A stretch of 59,721 bases of DNA from Brasilonema angustatum HA4187-MV1 (GTDB lineage Bacteria > Cyanobacteriota > Cyanobacteriia > Cyanobacteriales > Nostocaceae): the NCBI GenBank assembly GCA_019359695.1, contig JAHHGV010000049.1:1-59721 (forward strand), read 5' to 3'. Made by a program: the position numbers and the translations under genes. The notes beneath the pieces are model-generated. The model was not told the origin of the DNA, searched no databases, and saw only the letters and a program-made list of their open reading frames with translations. Shown piece after piece: positions 32,806 to 42,300 of the stretch. Within the stretch, counting starts at the first letter, position 1. Each line of letters opens with the position of its first letter.

Positions 32806-35391
32806 ATGAGTAGGTTAGTTGTTTTAAGCCTAGGTCAAGGGAACCTACACGAAGGCTGTGCTACGGTGACGGCTCAGCTTGGAGAAGCAGACAACCCCTA
32901 CCGGATGAAATTTACTGCCAGCTTACCACCCGCACCAAAAATTTTAGAACTCTACCAAAATTGGCAGTCAGTTTATTATGCTTTTTATCAACGCTTGAGT
33001 TGGCGTCTCGATAACGAAATAGATGATAATTTTGAAATTGAAGAAAATTTTATTACTAATATTTCAGAGGCTGATATTCATGGCTTGTGTAAGCTGTTGT
33101 CAAAAAAAATCAATACATGGCTCAACTCAACAAAGTTTCGCAAAATAGACCAGCAGTTACGTACACAATTAAAACCCTCTGAAGAAATTCGCTTCATTAT
33201 TGAAACCAACGACCATTTACTGCGACGACTTCCTTGGCATCTGTGGAAATTTTTTGAGGATTACCCATATGCAGAAGTGGCGTTGAGTGCGCCAGAGTAT
33301 CAAAACACTAATAAATTGCTGGTCAATAACCGCACAGGTAAAGTGAGAATTTTGGCAATTTTCGGGAATAGTCAGGGAATTGATATTAGCCAGGATAAAA
33401 CTCTTTTAGATAAACTATCAACTCAAGCAGAAGTTAAATTTTTAATAGAACCGAATGTCGGTCATTTAAACGAGCAGCTATGGCAACAAAGTTGGGATAT
33501 TCTCTTTTTTGCGGGTCATAGTTTTAGTCAAGAAAAAGGTTTTTTGCAAATTAATAAAACAGATACGATTACCCTTGAGCAGTTAAAATATGCTCTGAGA
33601 CAAGCTATTAGTCGTGGGTTGAAGCTAGCGATTTTCAACTCTTGTGATGGTTTAGGGTTGGCGCAGGAACTCCAAGATTTGCAAATTCCACAAGTGATTG
33701 TCATGCGTGAGCCTGTACCGGATGTCGTCGCTCAAGAATTTTTAAAGTATTTTCTGGCAGAATTTTCAACTGGAAAGTCTTTATACAATGCAGTGCGTTC
33801 TGCACGCGAAAGACTGCAAGGATTAGAGGTGGAATATCCCTGTGCCACTTGGCTACCAATGATTTTCCAGAATCCTGCTGAACCATCTATGATTTGGTCA
33901 CAGCAAAATGTATGGACTAAACGGAAACACAAGACAGATTTCTCAATGCTGGCTTCCACCCCAAATGCCAGAGGTGTGCAAACAAACATCCGATTGCCAG
34001 TAGGAACCTCAGTTTTTTCCAAAACAACGGCTCTCGATTCACTCATTGAGATGCTCAATGGCAAGTTCCTGGAATATCAAAATCGCCCCCTTAATCATAC
34101 AGAAATTTTGGTTTTACGAGGTATTTGGCAAAGTCAAACTTACAACCAAATTGCTCAACAGGGAGGCTATAGTCATAGTAACTTTACTAAGACTGTCGCT
34201 CGAAAATTATGTCAAAAATTGTCTGATCTGATCGGCAACCGTGTGACTAAAAAAAACTGTCGGACGCTACTAGAATCGTATGTGACTACACAAGCTTCTC
34301 CAAAAACAACCTTAGAACAACGTCCCTCTGTAAGAAATTTTCCCAATTTCCAGCAGGAAATGTCACCTCGTTTTCCTAGTGGTTTAGTCCAACTTGGTTC
34401 TCCCTATTACATTGAACAACCAGAGATTACCACACAGGTTTATAAAGAAATGATTAACCCAGGAGCCTTAATTCGCATGAAAGCTCCTCAAGAAATGGGT
34501 AAAACCTCGCTGCTGTTGAGGATTCTTGAGTATGCCAAGCAAATCGGCTACCATACAGTGAGCCTGAATTTGCAGGAGCAAGTTGATCAAACTATCTTGA
34601 GCGATTTGAACCGCTTTTTGCGTTGGTTATGTGCTAACGTCTCTCATCAGCTTGACCTTGAACCAAGATTAGACGAGTTTTGGGATGAAGATATTGGCAG
34701 CAAAGTCAGCTGCTCGCTTTATTTACGAAATTATGTGTTAGAGCAGATTGATTCTCCTCTGGTTTTGGCGTTGGACGAAGTGAACCAGATTTTTGAGCAT
34801 CCGCAAGTGGCAAAAGAATTCTTACCTTTGTTGCGTTCTTGGTACGAAGATGCCAAAAGACAACCTATTTGGCAAAAGCTGCGTCTGATTGTGGTTCACT
34901 CAACTGAAGTTTATGTTCCCCTGGAGCTGAATCAGTCCCCATTTAATGTCGGACTACCGATTGAGTTAAACTATTTTAGTTTAGAGCAGGTACAGCAGTT
35001 AGCCCAGCGCTTTGGACTCAATTGGACAGATGATGAAGCAACGTTTTTGATGGACATCGTTGGCGGACATCCTTCATTAGTACACCTGACACTTTATCAC
35101 CTCAGTCGTGGAGAGGTTGCCTTAGGGCAACTGCTGCAAACTGCTGCCACACCCACAAGTATTTATTACCGTCATATCCAGCCTCACTGGGCAACTTTGA
35201 AGGTGCACCCAGAATTAGCATTGGCTCTTTCTGCAGTGATGAGTGCTACCAAACCTGTAAGGTTAGAACCGATTCTTGCTTACAAGTTAAAGAGTATGGG
35301 GTTGATTAAGTTGGATGACAATCTAGCTACACCTAGTTGTCGGTTGTATCAAGAGTATTTTCAATTGAAGTGTCAGATAAGTGCAAGCTAA
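32806..35391 (+). CDS. CHAT protease - HTH - AAA_35 ATPase fusion
   Basis: An 861-residue multidomain protein. The CHAT caspase-like domain spans about 180-365 with the dyad His238 (LFFAGHSF) and Cys280 (IFNSCDG). A helix-turn-helix-like segment near 425-485 (HTEILVLRGIWQSQTYNQIA, then YSHSNFTKTVARKLCQKL) is typical of cyanobacterial AAA_35 proteins. The AAA_35 ATPase region follows from about 530: P-loop APQEMGKTSLLLR, Walker B VLALDEVNQIFEHP, and GGHPSLVHLTLYHL. The N-terminal about 120 residues are not recognised. The family is associated with signalling or conflict systems. The ATPase is expected to control the protease, here within one chain. It stands alone, with no operon partners. Confidence 0.88.
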   Translation: MSRLVVLSLGQGNLHEGCATVTAQLGEADNPYRMKFTASLPPAPKILELYQNWQSVYYAFYQRLSWRLDNEIDDNFEIEENFITNISEADIHGLCKLLSKKINTWLNSTKFRKIDQQLRTQLKPSEEIRFIIETNDHLLRRLPWHLWKFFEDYPYAEVALSAPEYQNTNKLLVNNRTGKVRILAIFGNSQGIDISQDKTLLDKLSTQAEVKFLIEPNVGHLNEQLWQQSWDILFFAGHSFSQEKGFLQINKTDTITLEQLKYALRQAISRGLKLAIFNSCDGLGLAQELQDLQIPQVIVMREPVPDVVAQEFLKYFLAEFSTGKSLYNAVRSARERLQGLEVEYPCATWLPMIFQNPAEPSMIWSQQNVWTKRKHKTDFSMLASTPNARGVQTNIRLPVGTSVFSKTTALDSLIEMLNGKFLEYQNRPLNHTEILVLRGIWQSQTYNQIAQQGGYSHSNFTKTVARKLCQKLSDLIGNRVTKKNCRTLLESYVTTQASPKTTLEQRPSVRNFPNFQQEMSPRFPSGLVQLGSPYYIEQPEITTQVYKEMINPGALIRMKAPQEMGKTSLLLRILEYAKQIGYHTVSLNLQEQVDQTILSDLNRFLRWLCANVSHQLDLEPRLDEFWDEDIGSKVSCSLYLRNYVLEQIDSPLVLALDEVNQIFEHPQVAKEFLPLLRSWYEDAKRQPIWQKLRLIVVHSTEVYVPLELNQSPFNVGLPIELNYFSLEQVQQLAQRFGLNWTDDEATFLMDIVGGHPSLVHLTLYHLSRGEVALGQLLQTAATPTSIYYRHIQPHWATLKVHPELALALSAVMSATKPVRLEPILAYKLKSMGLIKLDDNLATPSCRLYQEYFQLKCQISAS

Positions 35392-35619
35392 AAACCCGAG
35401 CCAGCCGCGTGGTGAGGTAGTGCTGCACCGAAGGTAGGAAACTGGTATCCAGCAATGCCTGATATCGTGTCCGGTTAAAGACTTATCATTAAAATACAGC
35501 AGTAGGAAGTAAACACCAAACTAGTCTGTAAAATGAGTTGACGAATGCTAGAAGTAGTTGGAAAACTAGACTCTAACTAAAGTAGTCAACTATGGATAAG
35601 TTTCACGGAGCAGATAAAG

Positions 35620-36501
35620 ATGAGAAATATTACTCTCGAAAATATCACTCAAGCCGTGATTGAGCACGGTGATAAAGGCAAGACTCATCCACGCCTTTAT
35701 GAGATTTATGCCAGCCTTATTCGACATCTGCACGCCTTCGTGCAGGAGGTGAATCTGACGGAACAAGAGTTATCGCTCTTGCGCGATTTTATCATTCGGG
35801 CAGATCGCTACACAAAAGAGATACCGAATGGGGAAATTCATATGTTGCTCGACGTGCTGGGAATCTCAGAGCTAGTGCTTCTGTTGCATAACAACAGCAG
35901 CACAGCTACGGAAAGTAATGTGGAAGGTCCTGTGTATGTACCGGATGCGCCAGAGCGCAACATGGGCGATCGCCTGGGAATCGATCCTGACGGCAATACG
36001 CTTTTCCTCTCAGGACGCGTCTTAGACCGGAACAACAAACCAATTGCCAATGCGCTTGTTGATGTCTGGCAATCAAATTCAAAAGGACTGTATGACCTTC
36101 AAGATGCATCCCAGGCAAAGGGTAACTTCCGAGGTCGTTTCAGAACCAATTCGGACGGCTCCTACTCCATTGAAACGGTTGTGCCAATAGGGTACACTAT
36201 CCCATCAAGCGGACCGTGCGGTGAGCTGCTGCGGCTTTTGGGACGACATACCCTGCGAGCAGGCCATATCCATTTTAAGTTGAGTGCTGCAGGCTATATA
36301 CCCCTGACTACACAAATTCATATTGATGGAGATCCGCACCTCGATTCAGATACAACGTTCGCGGTCAGATCTGCCATCCTTAAGCTGCAAAAACATGAGA
36401 CACTCGACAAACTCAACGCATACAATCAAAGTAAACCTTTCTATACAGCCGAGTTCGACTTTGTGCTACAACCGACCAACCAACAGACAGATGCGGCTTA
36501 G
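35620..36501 (+). CDS. Intradiol ring-cleavage dioxygenase (catechol 1,2-dioxygenase-like)
   Basis: A 293-residue non-haem Fe(III) enzyme expected to cleave catechols or hydroxyquinols between the hydroxyl groups. An N-terminal helical dioxygenase domain (EVNLTEQELSLLRDFIIRA, LGISELVLLLH) precedes the catalytic beta-sandwich (ESNVEGPVYVPDAP, GNTLFLSGRVLD). All four iron ligands are visible: Tyr158 (GLYDLQ), Tyr192 (PIGYTIP), and His216 and His218 (AGHIHFKL). The complete two-domain form suggests a functional enzyme. Aromatic degradation is sparse in cyanobacteria and no other pathway gene is adjacent, so acquisition by transfer is plausible. A lipocalin-like gene follows 130 bases later. Confidence 0.92.
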   Translation: MRNITLENITQAVIEHGDKGKTHPRLYEIYASLIRHLHAFVQEVNLTEQELSLLRDFIIRADRYTKEIPNGEIHMLLDVLGISELVLLLHNNSSTATESNVEGPVYVPDAPERNMGDRLGIDPDGNTLFLSGRVLDRNNKPIANALVDVWQSNSKGLYDLQDASQAKGNFRGRFRTNSDGSYSIETVVPIGYTIPSSGPCGELLRLLGRHTLRAGHIHFKLSAAGYIPLTTQIHIDGDPHLDSDTTFAVRSAILKLQKHETLDKLNAYNQSKPFYTAEFDFVLQPTNQQTDAA

Positions 36502-36631
36502 AGCTTGGAAGGTGATTGGTTGTTGATTATGAGTTTTTAGTGCTTAATAGTTAGTGAATAACTCGTAGCTCTACCGAGAGCAGCGACTAAAAACTAACCA
36601 CTAAAAATGAGCTACTTATAAGGAGTGAGTC

Positions 36632-37105
36632 ATGTCTGATTTGTCAGCTGCTCAGACGAATCCGTTGCTTGGAACTTGGACGCTAATCAGTGCAAGCGCC
36701 ATCAACCCTGATGGGACAGTAACTCCTCAAGTGTATGGTTCTAACCCCATTGGCTACATCACCTATACACCCGAGGAGCGGATGATGGTTATCTTTTCAA
36801 GGAGCGATCGCCCACCCTTAAGTGGAGATATTCGCTCACCATTCAGCAAAGACATTCGCTCTTTACCGACTGAGGAATGTGTACAGGCGTTTTCTACCTT
36901 CAATGCCTATGCAGGGACATACACGTTGAATGGAAACACCGTCACTCATCACGTCGAGGTAGCATCGATTCCTAATCGGGTTGGTAAGGATTTAGTCCGA
37001 ACGTTCACATTGAATGGGAATCGAGTCACACTGAAAACGCCACCGACCAACACTGATGGAGTCCTGAAGGTCTTTGAACTGGTGTGGGAACGTGTGGAGC
37101 TATGA
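36632..37105 (+). CDS. Lipocalin-like domain protein
   Basis: A 157-residue protein matching the lipocalin-like family often found with oxidoreductases or NRPS/PKS genes. Seen are NPLLGTWTLISASAINPDGT at the start, GSNPIGYITYTPEERMMVIF, and FNAYAGTYTLNGNTVTHHVE, with a terminal FELVWERVEL. No signal peptide is apparent. The fold binds small hydrophobic ligands, so it may bind the substrate or product of the preceding dioxygenase. This is inferred from adjacency only. AAGGAGTGAGTC precedes the ATG, a strong ribosome binding site. Confidence 0.85.
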   Translation: MSDLSAAQTNPLLGTWTLISASAINPDGTVTPQVYGSNPIGYITYTPEERMMVIFSRSDRPPLSGDIRSPFSKDIRSLPTEECVQAFSTFNAYAGTYTLNGNTVTHHVEVASIPNRVGKDLVRTFTLNGNRVTLKTPPTNTDGVLKVFELVWERVEL

Positions 37106-37137
37106 TGATATCGACTCGTATATAATAGGTAGTAAAT

Positions 37138-38985
37138 ATGGATCTTTTGATAGATGACCTTGTAAAGAATCAGAAAATTGATGGCAAAAATCTAACTATT
37201 CCCGGTTACTTTATCCGCAGCACTGCACCTATCAATATAGAAGATGATAAGTTGAAAGTGGATGAAACTTTGCCGACAATTGATGATGTTATAGACCATC
37301 TTTTTCAAAACAGTCAATCGCAGACAGAAGAGTTAGGATTGATTATTCAAATTCATGGTTATAATACTGGTGTTAAGGACGGACAAAAAGACTATGTACG
37401 CGAAGATTGGCAACAAGTTTGCAAATATCTTAATCAACAAGACAAAGCTCTGAAAGATAGAAAAAGTAGCTTTGTTTATTTAGGTTACCGATGGTCATCG
37501 GAAAGTGTTCCTTCAAACCTGAAAAATGCATTTAATTCTTTACCGAGTTTACTACAATTTTTACTATATAGTGGGTTAGCAATTACTGCCATTGGTATTT
37601 TATTATTAATTTTATTCTCGTATTCTTGGTTTGGGATTTTGATTTTAGTAGGTCTGTGTGTCGCTTCTTTTGTTGGAAGTTTATTCATTTTGAGAATTAT
37701 TGTTTATTTTCGAGATGAATATCGTGCCAGATATTATGCTGTGCCAGATTTAATAGAATTTATTCGACAATTAGACCAAGGTTTAATCGAGCGTTATACC
37801 CAACATTTTCTTACGAGCCAAGCTTTTTTAGATGATGAAAAAGAAGCCAAAAAAAAGGCCAAAGAGGAGTTGAATCAAAAAAGAATTAAGTTGACATTTA
37901 TTGGTCATAGTATGGGTGGATTCATCACAACAGAAGTCGTGCGAGTTCTCTCTGACGCCTTTGATCAAAAATCGATTGGTAATGTCAAGAATTTGAACAA
38001 ACAACCATCATCTAATATTGGTCGTGTTTTCAGTTTAGGTCGGTTGATTTTGGTTTCTCCAGACATTCCAGTAAATACTATTCTTTCAGGACGGACTAAT
38101 TTTTTACGCTCTTCTTTGCGTCGTTTTGAAGAAGCTTATCTCTTTAGTAGCGAGGGAGATGTAGCATTACGCCTTGCTTCAACAGCAGCTAGTTATTTCT
38201 CTTTCCCAGCTAGTACTCGTACTCAAGGATATCGACTTGGTAATCTGACAGTTAATTTGCCAGATACAAATGTTTATGGAATTGTGAATCTAAAGCAGCT
38301 CTTGTCGCCAGATAATCAGGTCTTTGTTTCGGATAAAAAATTCGACCATCTACTGAGATATCTTGGGGTTAAGGTTTTAAACAAGGGGGAAGAGCGAAAC
38401 CTCTTACAGAATAAGAAAGACCCGGAATCTTTAGTCCCTAAAAGTGAAGATCCAGAATCGATCGCTGATTTGTTTACCTATTTTGATTGTACAGAATATC
38501 AAGATAAAACTGACTACCCAGGTCGTGAGGGCAAAACAATCAATGTTCTCATTTGTCCAAATCAAAAATCTCCGTTAAAACTTTGGCAGTATATAAGGCT
38601 TCTCAAGGCTTTTCTTGACTCTTTTAACAACAGTTCAACAGGGATAGATGTTCATGGTGGTTACTTTCACGGTTATTTTTGTAAATTGATAATTTACCGT
38701 CTGGCTTTCGTGGGATTTGAGGGTTTACTAGACTCTTTAATATTAGAACAACCCAATGAATTTAATCTGATAGCACCTCCTGATTTACAAGAAAAGCTCA
38801 ATAGAAGTAGAGAATTGAATACAGTGGAAAAACATAAAATTGCTCTGGAATATTTTTCTTGGATCTGTGAGCAAAAAACTATTCAAGTTGCAGCTTCTTC
38901 AGAACGTTACTATGTCGATGTTTTAAATGAACCTCGCAAGGAAGTTAGAGATGCATTCTTATCACAACAAAAAAATGAGTCTTGA
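37138..38985 (+). CDS. Membrane-associated alpha/beta-hydrolase
   Basis: A 615-residue protein. The N-terminal segment LGLIIQIHGYNTGVKDGQKD and FVYLGYRWSSES are the first strands and oxyanion region of an alpha/beta hydrolase, as in DUF900-type enzymes. Two hydrophobic helices (about 140-160 and 165-190) interrupt the fold. The nucleophile elbow is FIGHSMGGF, with Ser near residue 257. A basic, Lys/Ala/Glu-rich helix (DDEKEAKKKAKEELNQKR) sits just before it. The C-terminal about 200 residues include a histidine-rich HGGYFHGYF segment and are otherwise unrecognised. A lipid or ester substrate is likely. AGGTAGTAAAT precedes the ATG. Confidence 0.75.
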   Translation: MDLLIDDLVKNQKIDGKNLTIPGYFIRSTAPINIEDDKLKVDETLPTIDDVIDHLFQNSQSQTEELGLIIQIHGYNTGVKDGQKDYVREDWQQVCKYLNQQDKALKDRKSSFVYLGYRWSSESVPSNLKNAFNSLPSLLQFLLYSGLAITAIGILLLILFSYSWFGILILVGLCVASFVGSLFILRIIVYFRDEYRARYYAVPDLIEFIRQLDQGLIERYTQHFLTSQAFLDDEKEAKKKAKEELNQKRIKLTFIGHSMGGFITTEVVRVLSDAFDQKSIGNVKNLNKQPSSNIGRVFSLGRLILVSPDIPVNTILSGRTNFLRSSLRRFEEAYLFSSEGDVALRLASTAASYFSFPASTRTQGYRLGNLTVNLPDTNVYGIVNLKQLLSPDNQVFVSDKKFDHLLRYLGVKVLNKGEERNLLQNKKDPESLVPKSEDPESIADLFTYFDCTEYQDKTDYPGREGKTINVLICPNQKSPLKLWQYIRLLKAFLDSFNNSSTGIDVHGGYFHGYFCKLIIYRLAFVGFEGLLDSLILEQPNEFNLIAPPDLQEKLNRSRELNTVEKHKIALEYFSWICEQKTIQVAASSERYYVDVLNEPRKEVRDAFLSQQKNES

Positions 38986-39078
38986 TAAGCATCTATACTT
39001 ACGGAGCGAGAGTCAAACTGCATAAGTTAGATTAGCTTACATCTATTACAGGTTAAGTAGTGATCTGGCTATTAAACC

Positions 39079-39124
39079 CAATACAGTTGCTGTTAGTGGT
39101 ATTTAAGATCCCCCAACCGACGCC
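39079..39124. repeat. Dispersed intergenic repeat, copy 2
   Basis: CAATACAGTTGCTGTTAGTG followed by GATCCCCCAACCGACGCC matches the copy at 812-865. It lies downstream of the hydrolase gene, in the repeat-rich leader of the carotenoid-oxygenase-like gene. Confidence 0.6.
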
Positions 39125-39265
39125 AGGTGCTACAACGGGGGGAACCCCAACGCCAGATGCCTACGGAGGGAAACCCTCCTGCAGCACTGGCTCCGCAACG
39201 CACTGGCTCCCCTTAAAAAGGGGGCTTAGTTCCCTCCTTTTTAAGGAGGGCAAGGGAGGAGCAAC
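39125..39265. repeat. Repeat cluster with palindromes before the carotenoid-oxygenase-like gene
   Basis: The cluster contains GCTACAACGGGGGGAACCCC (reverse complement of sequence near 53244-53264), CTGGCTCCGCAACGCACTGG, the palindrome CCCCTTAAAAAGGGG and CCCTCCTTTTTAAGGAGGG. An open frame crossing it (39060-39356) is repeat-derived and not considered a gene. Confidence 0.65.
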
Positions 39266-39372
39266 CCTTAACAGCAAGCGTATTGAATTTAAGCCTCGGA
39301 ACAAAGATGATGGCAGGAAAAGTCAGACTCACTTGAGCCGGATTCGCTCAAATTAATAAACGGTAAGCTGAT

Positions 39373-42300
39373 ATGACTAACGTAATTCCAAAGTCTATTT
39401 TGAGTGTTCGCCAAGAAGAACTATCAGATACTCAGATGATTGTTGATGGAACACTACCAGATGACTTGTCTGGTCATGTTTTTATCTTAGCTCCAGTAGG
39501 ACATGTCAACTCCAAACGAGATGGTAATCTTGTCTTTCCATCTAAGGATGGTACACCACTTCCTAATGGCAATGGGATGATTTATCGGCTTGACTTTGAT
39601 AAAGCCGGGACAGTGGGGTTAAAGTCAAAAATTGCTAAAACGCCATGCTACTATGCCGATGAGGCAACAATATCAGGAAGTGAATATCAAGAGTATAGAT
39701 TCCGCAATTTTGGCTTGGCACGTTTGTCACCCTCATTAGGTGTTCGCAGTGTCGCAAACACAGCATTGGTGCCGATGAAATTTGGGGACGAAAATGAACG
39801 TATGATGGTAACTTGTGACGTCGGTCGTCCCTACGAAATAGATACACATTCTCTTGAAATTGTAACGCCTGTAGGATCGAACACAGAGTGGAGAGAACAA
39901 TTACCACTCAATCTTCCTTTTGAAATGGTGATGAATACGGCACATCCTTACTTTGATACCCACACCAATGAGCTGTTCACAGTCAATTATGGTAAGTCAT
40001 TACGGACTCTTTTATCAACTATATTTAAATCTGATGTAGAAAATTTATCACAAGTTTTCAAAGCAATTATTGGAAGGTTTGCAAGATTACCGGCAGATAA
40101 GCAGAACATAAAAAACTTAGAAATCGAAAAAGAAATTCCTCGGGAAATTGTCAACCAAGAAATTGATGAAAGTCCAGAACGTCTTAAAAGTCTTTGGCAA
40201 AGATTGGGAGATCTAGTCAAAAAAGAGAAAGAAGAGATAGAAGAAAAAGAAGAAAATGCTCGCGAACTGTTCAGTGAATTAAAACAACTGATGGGAATCA
40301 GCCTGCAAATGCTGGGAGGATTGGATCAAATTGACGATTTTGTTTATCTGATTCGCTGGGATGGTAAAAGTGAGTTAGAAAGATGGCACGTGACCCTTCC
40401 TGATGGTTCACCAATTAAGATTAGGCAAACAATACATCAAATTGGGGTGACGCAGGATTATGTGGTGTTGGTGGACACAGGCTTCAAAGTTGGTCCGGAA
40501 CAGCTGATTACCAAACCAATTATCAAGAATAAGAAGCTAGAAAATCTGGTGAGAGAAGTTCTAAATGAACCAGTATCAGATAATACTTCATTATATATTG
40601 TGCGCCGTGCCGATTTGACAGCTGGACAGCGTCCAGCATCTAGTCAAAACGAAGTTAAAATCGTCGCACAGAAGGTGGAAATACCGGGAGCAATTATTCA
40701 CTTTCAAGTTGACTATGACAATCCTCAAAACCAAATTACATTTCATGCTGCTCACAGTTCTGGCTGGGATGCATCTGAATGGCTGCGGGAATATGATACA
40801 CCATTAGAGCTACAGCGTCCGGTAGGAATGATATCTGGTTCAGCAGACATTCACCCTTTAGGGCGATATGTGATTTCTGCGGAGAATGGAGAACTGGATT
40901 GGGAAAAATCTAGAATTATTAGAGATCCCGAGGAACTACAGCACTTGACTTGGGCTGCTGCAATCAACACATATAATGAGCACACGACCTCGAAAAAGAT
41001 CGATAATCTTTACTGGAACTCTTGGGGATGTTCAACAGAACGGCTATCTGATTTTCTTGTGAAGCTGTATGAGAATTATCCTAATCGGAATTTACCGATG
41101 CATGAAGTTATGAAAATAACACAGGAGGGAAGACCAGCAAACATATGTCGGTTAGTCACAGACTCTAAGGAAAAGATGGCGATCGCCGACAGTTACAAAT
41201 TCGATCCAGGGTACTTTGGTAACTCAATTCAGTTTGTACCACGAACTCATAGTAATGGTAGCTCAACTGACGGTTATATCGTGTGTACGGTTCTTTCTGA
41301 CAACCCTGAAAAAAGCGAAATTTGGATTTTTGACGCCAATCATTTGGATCAAGGTCCCATTTGCAAGCTGAGTCATCCCCAACTTAAGTTTGGATTTACC
41401 ACCCACACCAATTGGTTACCCAAAATTGCACCACGTACATCAAACTACTACATCCCTGTGCGTGAAGATTATCAGGATCGGGTGAAACAACAGCATCGTG
41501 AAATCCAAAAATTGTTTGAAGAAGCCGTCTATCCCAAATTTCCTTTCACAACTTGGGCGTCTGTTCCCGATTCTGTAACTAACGCCAGTCGCCAAGAAAT
41601 CGACATCAAGCTGAATATTCTTGAGTCAAAATTGCCAGACAAAAAACTCCCAGAAGGACTGCACGGTCATATTTTCATTATGGGTCCAGTGGGTTCTATC
41701 AATTCTGGCGGACTTCCCTACAGTAGTGGCGATCCAATCTTCAACAGTGATGGGATGATTTACAGACTCGATTTTGATCAAAAGGGAGAAGTTGGTTTAA
41801 AGACACGAATTACCAAACCACCATGTTACTACGCCGACATGGCAACTCAACCTGAAACAAAATATGCTAAATATGGATTCCGCAATTTTGGCATCTCACG
41901 ATTCTCCACTCAGCTAGGCTCTCGCAATCAGTTAAATACTGCTTTTGTGCCGATGTATGATGGAGAAGAATCTGAACGCTTGCTAGTTAGTTGTGATGCT
42001 GGTCGTCCCTATGAGATTGATCCCGAAACTCTTGAAGTTATCACACCTATTGGAACAAATAAAGAGTGGCGTCCAGAGATTAAGCTGAACTTTCCGTTTC
42101 CACCCGTTTTAACAACAGCCCATCCCAGTTTTGACGCTCACACTCGTGAAGTTTTTACCGTCAATTATGGGCGATCGCTGTCTAATTTTATCGAAACTAT
42201 ACCTTCGGTTGAGGAATTGGATAAATTTCTTGATGAAGTTGATGATTTTTTGGATAAAGGTATTTTCAAAACCTTTTCTCAGGTTTCTGATAAACTTCGT

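Noticed and set aside
39060-39356. Plus-strand 98-codon frame before the double oxygenase
   Set aside because: Made of dispersed repeat and palindrome sequence; no family signature.
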